A model generated the notes under the pieces. That model did not search any database and was not told the DNA's origin. It saw only the letters and a program-made list of their open reading frames with translations. Made by a program: the position numbers and the translations under genes. Shown here one piece after another: positions 27,501 through 36,097 of a stretch of 64,000 bases of DNA. This DNA is from a virus. The stretch lies in IMG/VR virus record IMGVR_UViG_3300031857_013798, positions 186,001 to 250,000 of that record; one strand, given 5' to 3'. Position 1 is the stretch's first letter; each line of letters starts with the position of its first letter.

Positions 27501-28214
27501 CACATTGAAACTGGTGTTTGGTTGCGGCGCCGGCTCGTAGATGTAATCACGACCAACACTGGTTGAAGTTATTGCTTCAAACGGCATTGAAATCCCGTCC
27601 ACTGTGGCGTTATACGGAATGACTGGTAAGAATCCTGGCACAAGATTGACAGCATATTCATCTGTGCGCACACCCAGTATGGTTTGTCTATTGCCTGGAC
27701 GACCAATGCGTTGACTGTCTACTAACGCGGCATTAATGATAGTGGTAAATTGTTCTTGCCAGTCTGGGTTTGTTGGATCTGCCCAGTCCACAGTAACGTT
27801 GCTCAAGTTCACTCCGTTGTAATCGATCACATTTTCAGTTGTGGTAACATTGAATACTTTGAGATATCCCTGGGCCGCGGTGTTGCGTTTGGCAGTATAG
27901 CTGACTAGATTAGCCAGGCGCACAACTGAATCTCTGCGTTCTGCTGTGTCTAAATAGTTTTCTCTGGTGTTTAGGTCCGTGCGAAAGGCCAAGGCTTGAC
28001 CCATGAATGCAATTACATCTAGTAACGCAATGAATTCTGAGCTTTCAATGTAGTCGTTGAAAGTTTCTGGGTAGTAGAGGCGTATGTAATCAATGAAACT
28101 TTTGCGTAGAGTTTCAAAGTCATAACTTTGAAAATCAGCTTCACGATAGGTTTGATAGATCTGTTTCCAGTCTTCTACACCAAATATTGCTGTTTGTCTT
28201 GTGGTCTTTGCCAT
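24534..28214 (-). CDS. gp6: Baseplate wedge protein gp6-like
   Basis: 1226 aa, about twice T4 gp6 (660 aa). N-terminal FIDYIRLYYPETFNDYIESSEFIALLDVIAFMGQALAF-type region (residues about 40-80) is the hallmark of gp6/J-like wedge proteins, followed by RENYLDTAERRDSV. A module YVGMPITFSGTVFGG at about 540-615 is a shared insert also found in the giant protein. The C-terminal part (LRATIKVIRAQNS, ELAAYLHRQLGTIISSVVLV) fits the gp6 wedge core. It follows gp25 and precedes the giant gene, as in other T4-like phages. It has a late promoter 23 bases upstream and a Shine-Dalgarno AAAGAGG. Confidence 0.85.
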   Translation of the reverse strand: MAKTTRQTAIFGVEDWKQIYQTYREADFQSYDFETLRKSFIDYIRLYYPETFNDYIESSEFIALLDVIAFMGQALAFRTDLNTRENYLDTAERRDSVVRLANLVSYTAKRNTAAQGYLKVFNVTTTENVIDYNGVNLSNVTVDWADPTNPDWQEQFTTIINAALVDSQRIGRPGNRQTILGVRTDEYAVNLVPGFLPVIPYNATVDGISMPFEAITSTSVGRDYIYEPAPQPNTSFNVLYRNDQLGYQSANTGYFFAFKQGTLQNQDFNLAERIANRTVNINIEGVNNEDRWLFQLDNVGSISREWQYTENIYVGAAEQLTGLRSIYSTTSRTNDQLTMIFGDGVFSEIPVGNFRAYVRSSNGLQYIINPEEMQNVVLPISYTDRNGNLQTITFTCGITRPVSNAQAREPIDEIKQRAPARYYTQNRMVNGEDYNLFPYTQYNSIIKSKALNRASIGTSRYLDLVDNTGKYSSTNSFGSDGGLWQQNILPTILFSWTNRNEIADVITNQVQPQLTESTMRQFYYGNFPRKLINTLDITCTATTITTNAITCATAAFFDYAYVGMPITFSGTVFGGITADLPYYVVSINSVNSTFTVSTTAGGSAVTLSSATGSMSAVTTLSTGGSTWNQSTTLANETTGYFKNSAGTPIAVGDESTTNFLYAIVGSLVRFVPPPGYFFDKNNKLQLGIPTKAEERVEIWASPIRVTGDGMNSGLGNLINGSGPVILNNFVPTGAIVDTIIPLFVTDLPLSIESAMSDQIALFRNFGLGYDNDGSITGTPYSWYLIQSTNLNQDAAWSQEYAGNTSGANLDSSWLIQFVVQNQNYTITFRGLAYNFGSVLQTRFFFYDGAQIYDSRTGTVIKDFINVLAVNTQPNSSEPLEGDIYMTITGQPVESDGYVDDFQVLVGYRDSDNDGVPDNPDFFSEIVGPAGTTGPYVFLQQTVDFDNLQRYLLVEEGVVIYSYATLDDIELVKTEWSSGQVFYAYSEDAFYQLSLTVTGVLELNAVTGWIARTGRQSLYYQYRHNSPLTSRIDPGTTNIIDLYVVTLSYYNAYQNWLKDTTGTVTEPEQPTIDDLSTEYQRLQDYKMVSDNIVVNSVNFKPLFGLKAAATLRATIKVIRAQNSTASTSEIKSSVLAEMNSYFSIDKWNFGDTFYFSELAAYLHRQLGTIISSVVLVPLDPQKSFGDLYEIRSQPNEIFANAATIDNIDVIEALTSTNLRTAAGSGVI

Positions 28215-28236
28215 GCCTCTTTGCCTTTAGATCTTG

Positions 28237-28244
28237 TATTTATT
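28237..28244 (-). promoter_or_regulatory. Late promoter of gp6
   Basis: AATAAATA on the minus strand; predicted start about 28231, giving a 17-base leader that contains the Shine-Dalgarno of gp6. Confidence 0.55.
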
Positions 28245-28263
28245 ACCAGAAAAAACGGCTCAG

Positions 28264-28638
28264 TTATACGTAGCTGGCTCTGCGTTGTTGATTATCAAAG
28301 AACACACTTAAAAATTCAGCATCAGTTCCTGGCAATACTGCTATTTCTAACTGTATTAGAAACCCGTTGTCTTGAGGAAACACTGCCATTTGCGTAACTT
28401 GTATTCTTGGATCGCCGCCGCACACACGTTGAACTTCCGTTTCAATATTGCGTTGCAGTTCAGTGATTTGATTTTCAAACACATAGTCCCACATCACAGT
28501 GCCGTACTGCGGGCGGCCAGGCAATTCACCTTGACGGATGTTGAAGGCATTCAGCAGATCTCGTTTGATTAACTCAAAGTCAACCAAGGTAAATTTTTTA
28601 TATTGATTTATGGTGTTGAAGCCAATGAATGTGGTCAT
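28264..28638 (-). CDS. gp25: Baseplate wedge protein gp25-like
   Basis: 124 aa, the normal size for gp25/GPW family baseplate wedge proteins. The sequence has the family features: FTLVDFELIKRDLLNAFNIRQGE, then LPGRPQYGTVMWDYVFENQ near residues 38-60, and a C-terminal strand pair with DPRIQV. In T4-like phages it nucleates sheath polymerisation together with gp6. It lies directly upstream of gp6 and has a late promoter whose predicted start is one base before the ATG, with no Shine-Dalgarno. Confidence 0.92.
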   Translation of the reverse strand: MTTFIGFNTINQYKKFTLVDFELIKRDLLNAFNIRQGELPGRPQYGTVMWDYVFENQITELQRNIETEVQRVCGGDPRIQVTQMAVFPQDNGFLIQLEIAVLPGTDAEFLSVFFDNQQRRASYV

Positions 28639-28644
28639 AATTAA

Positions 28645-28652
28645 TATTTATC
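28645..28652 (-). promoter_or_regulatory. Late promoter of gp25
   Basis: GATAAATA on the minus strand, starting just after the stop of the preceding gene. Predicted transcription start about 28639, one base before the gp25 ATG. Confidence 0.65.
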
Positions 28653-28655
28653 GGC

Positions 28656-30146
28656 TCAAGCAAGGTTCTGTCTAAGCACGTCAATTGCGCTTTCGGTTAC
28701 TTTGATTGATTCTGCAATTCGTCGTTGTTCTTTTTCAATTTTGGCCACAAGGGCCGAATCATTTGCTAGTTTGGCCTGGCGAAGGAGTCCTTGCAATCTT
28801 CCATCAACAGCATTATAGTCATTGATATAGCTTTCAAGGTCTGCAATGTCTTTTCCGTAACTGTTTAACCTAGCTCGTTTTGCATCACTCTTGCTGAGAG
28901 TAATAACAGATTGATCAAGAATAGCATTGGTCTGTTCAACAGCAATACCAAACTCAATTCCCAGCTCAGATGTTGTAACTTTTGGTGGTGTGTTATTATA
29001 TTCCACTGGAGGTATTTTTGGATTTCCAATTACCCGTATGGCAGCGGCATTTAGTGTGACTCTGTTTACTGTGTCAAACACTGGCTCTCCGAGAGCCAAC
29101 TGTTTCATTGCATCGTCAACTTTGGTCTCTGCAAAATCCACAGCAAAACTTGCATTTCGTGCTGTTTCATTTAGTGCAGTTTTAACATCACTGGCCAGTG
29201 CTTTTCCTTGTGCCCAGTCCATGGTATTGGGTATACTTTTGGCTGCATTTAATGCTGTGCCAGCCAAGGCCCCGACGCTGAGTTTATCTGTAGGAATACC
29301 CAGGGCTTGAACTCCAGTTAACCCATTGCTCATTAATTCTTGTTGTATGGTTTCTTGTTTTGGCAATGATCCTAACAAATCTTTTAGGCTGGTAATGCCG
29401 GCCTTGCCTGTAAACACCGTGGGACTTTTCAAAACACTAGTCAATGTGTTGGTGCCACTGGATAAAAATTGTGATACTGTGCCAGGTTTAAGAACACCAG
29501 CAGCTTCCAGCTGAGATCCGTCAAACCCAAATTTTCCAACGCCTATAGAATTGCTAACTTGATTGGCCACTTGTCCTATTGATCGAGATGCAGACGCCAA
29601 ACTGGCAGTTACTTCGCTTACTGATAGATTACTAATGCCTCCCAATGCCGGCACTTGCTTGGCAAAATCTGGTATGCCAATAGCAGCCGTTGGAGCCAAT
29701 GCTCCAGCCGCGGCACTTTGTATGCTGCCAAGTGTTTGTTTAGCTACACTTATTCCTGAGTTCACTGCGCCAGCAATGCTGCTTGGCAATGCTGAAGCTG
29801 CTTGTAAAATTCCCGGTGCACCAAGGCCACCAGTGAGTCTGTTAGCAATACCTGAAGCAGCACCAGCCACACCGCCAGGAATATTTTTTAATGCACCTTG
29901 CAATGCTCCCGACACTGTGCCGCCAATACCACTGGCAGCTTGTGACAAACTGGCTGCGGCAGACGACAATCCTTGTGTTGCTTGGGTGACTGCACTCAAC
30001 GCATCGCCAACTTTTAAACCTGTTAGACTTCCTGTACTTGCTTGTTTGTCAAAGATAGCTTTGGCCTGATCAAACGTCATGCCTGGAGGAGCCTTAACTG
30101 TGAATACTTCTCCAGCCGCATCTAAAGAAAATTTAAATTCACTCAT
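28656..30146 (-). CDS. Structural protein between gp5 and gp25
   Basis: 496 aa. N-terminus MSEFKFSLDAAGEVFTVKAPPGMTF is followed by a long low-complexity Ala/Gly/Ser-rich region (about 30-190), then a segment about an SVAKQTLGS repeat-like part, and a C-terminal coiled coil (LESYINDYNAVDGRLQGLLRQ and following, with SALVAKIEKEQRRIAESIK). The Ala/Gly-rich body and coiled-coil end suggest an elongated tail or hub component. The gene is coupled to gp5 (ATGA overlap). I do not recognise a T4 counterpart; a hub or spike-associated role is inferred from position only. Confidence 0.65.
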   Translation of the reverse strand: MSEFKFSLDAAGEVFTVKAPPGMTFDQAKAIFDKQASTGSLTGLKVGDALSAVTQATQGLSSAAASLSQAASGIGGTVSGALQGALKNIPGGVAGAASGIANRLTGGLGAPGILQAASALPSSIAGAVNSGISVAKQTLGSIQSAAAGALAPTAAIGIPDFAKQVPALGGISNLSVSEVTASLASASRSIGQVANQVSNSIGVGKFGFDGSQLEAAGVLKPGTVSQFLSSGTNTLTSVLKSPTVFTGKAGITSLKDLLGSLPKQETIQQELMSNGLTGVQALGIPTDKLSVGALAGTALNAAKSIPNTMDWAQGKALASDVKTALNETARNASFAVDFAETKVDDAMKQLALGEPVFDTVNRVTLNAAAIRVIGNPKIPPVEYNNTPPKVTTSELGIEFGIAVEQTNAILDQSVITLSKSDAKRARLNSYGKDIADLESYINDYNAVDGRLQGLLRQAKLANDSALVAKIEKEQRRIAESIKVTESAIDVLRQNLA

Positions 30147-31651
30147 GCTGTTTTCACAATCTCTACTCCAGCTGGAACAGGTTCAGCGCCTGGTGGAGGA
30201 TCAGGCTGGCCTTCTTCAAAGTCCAATTCAGACGCAACACCAGCATTGTGATAAGGCCAGGGTTCGTGTGTGGGTGCTCTAGGCACAATAGTTTCTAATT
30301 TGTCTTTTTCAACTTCCCATCCTTTTGAAGTGCTGAACGTGGTTGAGTCTAGCAAGATTTTTTCCAGTGCTTTGGGTGCATCTACTGCTGGAGCAGCAGG
30401 CCCATTTAAGTCAATCCCGCCGGCTGATACAACAAAACTGCTGCCAGCTGCCCAACTTCCGCTGGCGCTTTCCAAAGCCAATGTCCCGTCGGCCTTTACA
30501 CCAATTGTGGCTTTGCTGTACAACTTTAAATCAGCCTGTGCGGTAATAGATGCATTTACTCCAGCTTCAACTGTGAAGTTGTTTTTGGCTTTGATGTTAA
30601 AATTTCTCCCAGCGTACATGTTGATGTCTTGATCAGCATGAATGTTAACATCGCCTTGACTGCGCACGTTTACTGAGTTTGTGCTGTAGACATCAATGGT
30701 ACCTTCTTGTCCTAACTCAATCCAAGTTTGTCCGTTGGCATGAATCAGATAGATAAAATTGTTAGAGTCATTCATCATGAACTGATGACCTTTGGCGCTA
30801 CGCAGGCGGAACAGTTGATTTCTTCCGTTGATGTCTCCGTCGTCCATGACAAATGTATGTCCGCCCATGCGGCCAATTACTTCTAGCTCTGCTGGCTTTA
30901 CTGCACCAGAGTTGAGTTTTTGTCGTATGTCAGCAGGCTTCAGTCCACCCTGGTAAATTGCTGTTCCAGGTGTGGAAATGCCAAACACTGCTGACGGGCT
31001 TTCACGTTGACTTGAACTGCGAATAGGTCCGCGTTCGGTGTCCTTGGCCAATCCTTGTTGGAACAACGACGCTGCAACTACGCTTTGCACTGGTTTGGCT
31101 TGATCAAAAAATCTTCCAGCGTTGTCTAGTTTGTTGTTGTTGCTGTTGAGTTCTGTTACTGGCAACAGTGGTGATTCAGCAAAATATGATTCTTGATTTA
31201 CATTGGTTGTTACATAGTTTGCTTCAGCGCCAATGGCTGGTATCATGTGTGTGAGACCATTTTCTGGCAACACACCAATGTAGTAACCTTGTGAACGATC
31301 GCCATTGATAAAAACACACATGACTTGCAGGCCAAGATCAGGAGGAGTAAACCACATGCCATAGCTGTTGGGATTGCCCGGATAGGTACCTGAATCGTTG
31401 TCAGCTGTTTTGCCCGGAGGCGTCACTCCATAAAACGGAGGCATGTAACTTACTGTGGTCCACTTGCTTTGATCTTGGTTGTTGCTGCCGGCATTGAATG
31501 CTTCAATGAACACTTGCAGTCTTCCAAGTCGTGCAGGATCAATGTTGTTCATTACTCGACCAACATAAGGACCGTACTCAGCAGGAACCCCACCACGATC
31601 TTGTTTGTAGTTTGACGGTCTTCCTCTACTGCGTTCAATTTCTTCTGCCAT
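30143..31651 (-). CDS. gp5: Baseplate hub/central spike protein gp5-like
   Basis: 502 aa. N-terminal OB-fold region with YGPYVGRVMNNIDPARLGRLQVFI (about 25-50) and MWFTPPDLGLQVMCVFINGD (about 100-120), as in gp5/VgrG proteins. A C-terminal region of regular beta repeats (DVNIHADQDINMYAGRNF, then NFTVEAGVNASITAQADLKLYS) matches the triple-helix needle. No lysozyme domain with a catalytic Glu can be placed between them, unlike T4 gp5. It would form the membrane-piercing spike at the baseplate centre. Start chosen at an ATG after AAGGTAG; the end overlaps the next gene. Confidence 0.85.
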   Translation of the reverse strand: MAEEIERSRGRPSNYKQDRGGVPAEYGPYVGRVMNNIDPARLGRLQVFIEAFNAGSNNQDQSKWTTVSYMPPFYGVTPPGKTADNDSGTYPGNPNSYGMWFTPPDLGLQVMCVFINGDRSQGYYIGVLPENGLTHMIPAIGAEANYVTTNVNQESYFAESPLLPVTELNSNNNKLDNAGRFFDQAKPVQSVVAASLFQQGLAKDTERGPIRSSSQRESPSAVFGISTPGTAIYQGGLKPADIRQKLNSGAVKPAELEVIGRMGGHTFVMDDGDINGRNQLFRLRSAKGHQFMMNDSNNFIYLIHANGQTWIELGQEGTIDVYSTNSVNVRSQGDVNIHADQDINMYAGRNFNIKAKNNFTVEAGVNASITAQADLKLYSKATIGVKADGTLALESASGSWAAGSSFVVSAGGIDLNGPAAPAVDAPKALEKILLDSTTFSTSKGWEVEKDKLETIVPRAPTHEPWPYHNAGVASELDFEEGQPDPPPGAEPVPAGVEIVKTA

Positions 31652-31659
31652 ATTCTACC

Positions 31660-34368
31660 TTAAGTTTCTCTTGCGCCTCTTTGTGTGCCACGAGGGTTGG
31701 CATTTCTAAAGATTATAGCTGCACCTTGATTTGTATTAGCTCCAACCACCTGCCCATTACTAACAACTGGTTCAGACGGGTTAAAGGGGGTGGGTGTGTA
31801 GTTGCTAAATCTAGCCAGCTCGGCTTGCGCAAATGAGTCGCTGGCCACACCTGGACCACCTCTTGGTATTGGAGCATTTCTTGGTCCAGTAGCTGTGGTT
31901 TTTCGCACTGTGGCTGCGGCAGTTCTTGCGGCGTTTGCAGCCACAGCCTCATCTACGCCGCCAAACTCATCAGTTTGTCCGGCAAATTCTGGTGTGGCCA
32001 CAGGTGTGGCTGTGTTTGTTTTTTGTGGGATTGGTACAGAATAAATTGTAGCGTCAATGTCTTGTTCAAATCGTCCTTGATTAAAACTACTTACAATTTC
32101 TTTTGCTCGGTATACAATACTTTGAATGGGCTGTCGATCACCGTAGATTTTTTCAGTACGGCTATATGGATCGGCAAGACCTGTGTTTAAGTTGTAGTCT
32201 TCTGGACGTTGCCACACCAACTCAAACAGCACGTCACGGATATCAAAATTTATTGTGCCATCTCGTGCAAATGGGGAGTATGAAATTTTACTTGCATCCA
32301 ATGCTCCAGCAACAGATCCTTGTTGTATCCAGGCAGGATCTCCTAGAATTTTTATCTTGGCACTGGCATTGTCAGATGGGTTGTACAGGTACTCGGCTGC
32401 GCTGGCTCCCAGCTCGTTGGCTTTGCCGCCTGCTCCTTGAGAAGATTCTGTGCTGCGACTTTGAACAGATATAAAAGGAATTTCTCTCATGCTGGTAGCC
32501 TGTGTTTTTCTAATACTGGCCAGAGCTGAATTTTCTGGACTGGATCCAGTTAATGTTTGAATGTACAGTTTATTGAAAGTGGCAGTGTAGCTTAACACCG
32601 CTGTATTTTCTCCGGTAAACCACCAAGGGTAACGTTTGACCAAGCCTGGAAACTTTACTCCAGGAAAGTAACTGCTTTTCATTTCAGCTGGTGAGTAAGG
32701 CACAATAATAAATTTTACTCGATAAGCAAAATCGTTGCGTTTTTCATCATACTCCAACGGAGTGGCTGACATCAAAATGTTGAACCATTTGAAGTCTTGC
32801 GTTTCTGATCCTGGCTTGACTTCTGGATTGCCGCTTTCTTCGTTGAGAATCAAATTTGCTTGATCAGTAATATAACTGGAGTTTCTCACAATCAGTTCAA
32901 TTGCTTGCAGTATTTGCATGCCGGCTGTGATACCAAAACTTCTGGTTTTGGTATCCATGGCACCCTTATCTGGGCTGGCAGCAGAAGTATCGCTTGTTAC
33001 TGGGGCACTTACTGCGGTAGCAGATTTGTTCACAGGAGTTCCTGGTTTTTGTACAGTGGCATCTTGAATCAATTCGGCGCCGTTAGCAAATTCCAATTCA
33101 TATACATCTGCTACTGTGTACTGGTTAGTTGACACCAATCGTTGCTGTTCGATATTCATGGCTTCAATTAATCCACGCTGAATGGTTTTTTTGTTGTTGG
33201 GCGCAGCAGTTGCCTTAGGCGGAACTCTTGAATCACTGGAAGCAGTCCGACGTCCTCGACCATCTGTTTGAGTTCGGTCTGCTGTGGTTGTTGCCCCGGG
33301 TGTGGCAGCAGCAGGAGGTTCGCCGTAAACTGCTTGGCCTTTAAGCATGTCAGACACACTAGCGCCAGTGAGTTCTATGTCGCCAGGGATGGTGCCTCTC
33401 TTGGTACCACCCGCAATCAACTGACCAATTGGAGCACATTCAAAATCATAGCTGACCAGTTTGTTTGCCACAGACCAGTTGATATTTTTGATTCTAAACG
33501 GAATATATTTTTCTATCAAAGAACTAGAGTCTGATAATCCAGAGACTGGATCTGCCACACCAACTGTTTGTAAATTTCCATTTGCATCGTAACCAAAAAA
33601 TCTAATCACCATGAGATATATTGCTGCCGCATAATTTACAGCGCCAGCAGCACCTTTGGGTGCTATGTCTTGCACTGCTTTGTAAATGTTGTCTATCAAG
33701 GTAATATTGGCTGGCTCAATCACTGTGAACTTTAAATCAGTTACCGAGTGTGCTGCCATGGTATTTTTGCCAAACAGTTTGTTGGTGACTTTTACTGAAT
33801 CTATGTAGTAGTCGTAAGGAAAAAACGGATTGCGGCCAGCTTCAAACGCAAGTGGTTGGGGAGCCTTGGGGCCTTGGGGACCGCCAATGTTGTTGGGGGC
33901 TCCACCAGTTTGAAACAGCAAATTATAACCGTTAATTGTTTTTTTCTCAGACAGTTGATATGCTGCATACTGTGCGTTAGACATCAAGTACACTGATGCT
34001 TGATAGGTATAGCTTGAAAACTTATCTAGTACATTAGGCTGCGGCTTGATCAGTTCGTTAGTGGGACTTGTGGCATTTACTGTGGCCTGTGTGTTGACTG
34101 TGCTTGGTGCAGGATTGTTGTCATTGGCGCCAACACCTGGTTCAGTTTTTAAATCAACGCCGCCAGGCAGGCCAGCAGCATTATATAAATCTCCTGTTTC
34201 AGGATTTCTTCTGAAATTTGATAATGTGCCATCTTCCGTGTATATGTTAATACCACGAGAATCTCCGTTTGTGGCTTGTGTTTGAATTAGTGTTTTTACT
34301 GGAGGATTGGTATTTTGATCTCCTCCACCAGCATTGGAAGTAACTGGAACGTCTGCGGTTGTGGCCAT
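31660..34368 (-). CDS. Baseplate hub-region protein, possibly gp27-like
   Basis: 902 aa. The first 100 residues are low complexity (Thr/Asn/Pro rich). Then SSYTYQASVYLMSNAQYAAYQ and a region EKYIPFRIKNINWSVANKLV (near 290-310) that ends VSYDFECAPIGQ resemble hub proteins, and residues about 510-700 contain QDFKWFNILMSATPLEYDEK and PWWFTGENTAVLSYTATFN. The gene lies between gp53 and gp5, where T4-like phages encode the hub (gp27 position), but the length is more than double T4 gp27. The identification is therefore tentative. The C-terminal 150 residues are again disordered and rich in Ala, Thr and Pro. Confidence 0.55.
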   Translation of the reverse strand: MATTADVPVTSNAGGGDQNTNPPVKTLIQTQATNGDSRGINIYTEDGTLSNFRRNPETGDLYNAAGLPGGVDLKTEPGVGANDNNPAPSTVNTQATVNATSPTNELIKPQPNVLDKFSSYTYQASVYLMSNAQYAAYQLSEKKTINGYNLLFQTGGAPNNIGGPQGPKAPQPLAFEAGRNPFFPYDYYIDSVKVTNKLFGKNTMAAHSVTDLKFTVIEPANITLIDNIYKAVQDIAPKGAAGAVNYAAAIYLMVIRFFGYDANGNLQTVGVADPVSGLSDSSSLIEKYIPFRIKNINWSVANKLVSYDFECAPIGQLIAGGTKRGTIPGDIELTGASVSDMLKGQAVYGEPPAAATPGATTTADRTQTDGRGRRTASSDSRVPPKATAAPNNKKTIQRGLIEAMNIEQQRLVSTNQYTVADVYELEFANGAELIQDATVQKPGTPVNKSATAVSAPVTSDTSAASPDKGAMDTKTRSFGITAGMQILQAIELIVRNSSYITDQANLILNEESGNPEVKPGSETQDFKWFNILMSATPLEYDEKRNDFAYRVKFIIVPYSPAEMKSSYFPGVKFPGLVKRYPWWFTGENTAVLSYTATFNKLYIQTLTGSSPENSALASIRKTQATSMREIPFISVQSRSTESSQGAGGKANELGASAAEYLYNPSDNASAKIKILGDPAWIQQGSVAGALDASKISYSPFARDGTINFDIRDVLFELVWQRPEDYNLNTGLADPYSRTEKIYGDRQPIQSIVYRAKEIVSSFNQGRFEQDIDATIYSVPIPQKTNTATPVATPEFAGQTDEFGGVDEAVAANAARTAAATVRKTTATGPRNAPIPRGGPGVASDSFAQAELARFSNYTPTPFNPSEPVVSNGQVVGANTNQGAAIIFRNANPRGTQRGARET

Positions 34369-34371
34369 GTG

Positions 34372-34674
34372 TTAGTACCCCAATGTAGATTTTAGTGTTG
34401 ACTCTTTGGGAAGATAAATTTGTGTTCCTACAGCAAAATCCAGTGGAGGTTTTGTCAGCGTGTTTGGATTGCGTTGATAAAACACCCACCAAAGACCTGG
34501 CACGCCATACAAGTCATAGGCCAACATGTCGGGTCTGTACTGATAGGTTAAATTTATAGTGAACAAAATATCATCAGTTTCTTTGGGAATAGGTCTGTTG
34601 ACCATGACATCCAAGAAAAATTGCGAGTACCCAGTTTGATAGTAAGGACTGGTTGCATCGTAGTTTGTGGCCAT
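34372..34674 (-). CDS. gp53: Baseplate wedge protein gp53-like
   Basis: 100 aa. The core motif pattern YQYRPDMLAYDLYGVPGLWW followed by VFYQRNPNTL is characteristic of gp53/LysM-like wedge proteins of T4-like phages. The C-terminus GTQIYLPKESTL fits a LysM-like module. T4 gp53 is about 196 aa, so this is the compact form seen in cyanophage relatives. It is coupled to gp48 (TAATG) and precedes the hub gene, as expected for wedge assembly genes. Confidence 0.85.
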   Translation of the reverse strand: MATNYDATSPYYQTGYSQFFLDVMVNRPIPKETDDILFTINLTYQYRPDMLAYDLYGVPGLWWVFYQRNPNTLTKPPLDFAVGTQIYLPKESTLKSTLGY

Positions 34675-35990
34675 TACCAGAATCCTCCTTTGAGTAAGTT
34701 ACCTTTGGCAAAGTTTTCTAGACTGAATCCTTGGCTGACTTGCTGTCGAGTTTGTAGTGGATGCAACACAACTGATATTTCTATCTTGGTAGGAACATAA
34801 GTTGTTTGGCCCAGTCCATTTACTGTGTTGCGTACCACACCCAAGTCTGCTGGCGTTCCTTGCGCACCTTTTGGTAAATGAGAAGTTGTTAGTCTTCGTA
34901 ACACACTTTCAATAGTAGAAGCTGGAGAACTTGAAACTTTAGGTGTTCTCTCAGACATGTTTAAGCCTTGATTGTTAGGCTTGACCTGTATGTAATCAAC
35001 GTTATTGGGCAAGGTATAATTGAAACTGGCAACCAAACAAGGATGGTTGTTGAATTGATATTCGCCAAATCCAGACAGCTCAACCAATGGTGGCGGTGAG
35101 CCACGTTGCGGATCTTTGCCATAAAACATTTTTGTAACTGAACGGAAAAAGTGTATTACCGCCAGCAAATATTCAGCTTCAGCAGTGTCTTGTGCTGTGA
35201 ATGTTCCAGTAACAGTTATATCACCAACTTGACTGCTTTGATAAAAGTATCCACGATAGTTTGAGTGTGTGAGATTGTAACTGTCGTACTTGGCTGAGTA
35301 CTGAGTTGATATTGTTGGCGTGTAGGGAAAAATTATTCCATCTGTGGGAACCAATGGGCGTAAAATGCCAGGATCTTCTGCTTTGTAGAGATATTTTGCA
35401 CCTGGAGCCAATCTCAGTCTCACACGCCAATCGCCTTGCGAGGATGTGTTAAATCGCTGTTGCAGTGTGAATTGATCACGCAGTTGTGATTGTGCGGCTG
35501 CGCCAGCTGCCGCTTCAAAATCATTGGGATCAACATTGGCAGCCTGCGCAGATTCTGCAGCTTCGGTTGCTGCCAATAATGCTGCGTCGCCAGTTGCTAC
35601 TGGTGCTGGTCCAAATATTGCACGACCTTCTGCTTCACGTAGCTGTGCCAATTCAGCTTCGTTGGTTGCATCTAATGCTTCATCGCCTGATGCTGACGCC
35701 GGTGCTGGTGCAAATATTGCACGACCTTCTGCTTCACGTAACTGTGCCAATTCAGCTTCATTGGCTGCATCTATTGCTTCATCGCCTGATGCGAACACCG
35801 GTGATGGTGCAAAAACTGCAACGCCTTCTGCTTCACGTAGCTGTGCCAATTCAGCTTCGTTGGTTGCATCTAATCCTTCATCTCCGACTGGTGCTGGATT
35901 ACGAGACTCAATGGTTTCTGGGGCAGCCGGTTGCGGCAGCTCTGGGTCTGTTGCAGGATTTTGTTCAGCTGGTGAATTTGTAGTAGCCAT
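34674..35990 (-). CDS. gp48: Tail-tube cap gp48-like with repeat-rich N-terminus
   Basis: 438 aa. The C-terminal two thirds match the gp48 tube cap: DWRVRLRLAPGAKYLY, DGIIFPYTPTISTQYSAKYD, TFTAQDTAEAEYLLAVIHFF and SVTKMFYGKDP. The N-terminal about 150 residues are an added segment with three 33-residue repeats of the form NEAELAQLREAEGRAIFAPAP, predicted helical and acidic. T4 gp48 has no such segment. It begins the baseplate operon after a late promoter, with an AGGAACAAC ribosome site. Confidence 0.8.
   Translation of the reverse strand: MATTNSPAEQNPATDPELPQPAAPETIESRNPAPVGDEGLDATNEAELAQLREAEGVAVFAPSPVFASGDEAIDAANEAELAQLREAEGRAIFAPAPASASGDEALDATNEAELAQLREAEGRAIFGPAPVATGDAALLAATEAAESAQAANVDPNDFEAAAGAAAQSQLRDQFTLQQRFNTSSQGDWRVRLRLAPGAKYLYKAEDPGILRPLVPTDGIIFPYTPTISTQYSAKYDSYNLTHSNYRGYFYQSSQVGDITVTGTFTAQDTAEAEYLLAVIHFFRSVTKMFYGKDPQRGSPPPLVELSGFGEYQFNNHPCLVASFNYTLPNNVDYIQVKPNNQGLNMSERTPKVSSSPASTIESVLRRLTTSHLPKGAQGTPADLGVVRNTVNGLGQTTYVPTKIEISVVLHPLQTRQQVSQGFSLENFAKGNLLKGGFW
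35560..35905 (-). repeat. 33-codon (99-bp) tandem repeats in gp48-like gene
   Basis: Three copies of a 99-bp unit encoding GDEA(I/L)DA(A/T)NEAELAQLREAEG followed by an A-I-F-A-P segment, with a degenerate fourth copy. High DNA identity between copies indicates recent duplication. Confidence 0.8.
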
Positions 35991-36006
35991 TGTTGTTCCT
36001 ATACCT

Positions 36007-36014
36007 TATTTATT
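36007..36014 (-). promoter_or_regulatory. Late promoter of baseplate operon
   Basis: AATAAATA on the minus strand; predicted start about 36001 gives an 11-base leader carrying AGGAACAAC before the gp48 ATG at 35990. Confidence 0.6.
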
Positions 36015-36045
36015 GCTGATAAAAACGGCATAGTTTAACAAGAGG

Positions 36046-36073
36046 TTGACAAGTGTTGTAAATCTGCTACAAT
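36046..36073 (+). promoter_or_regulatory. Strong sigma70 promoter for gp55-gp47-gp46 operon
   Basis: Perfect TTGACA (36046-36051), 16-base spacer, TACAAT (36068-36073), predicted start about 36080. The Shine-Dalgarno TTGGAGA follows, nine bases before the ATG of gp55. This looks like a host-polymerase (early or middle) promoter, unlike the TAAATA late promoters. Confidence 0.85.
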
Positions 36074-36097
36074 AAGTACATACTTGGAGACCCTTGC

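Noticed and set aside
35524-36033. Open plus-strand frame of 169 codons, Ala/Ser rich
   Set aside because: It is the reverse of the repeat-rich start of gp48; composition reflects those repeats. It also runs over the gp48 promoter.
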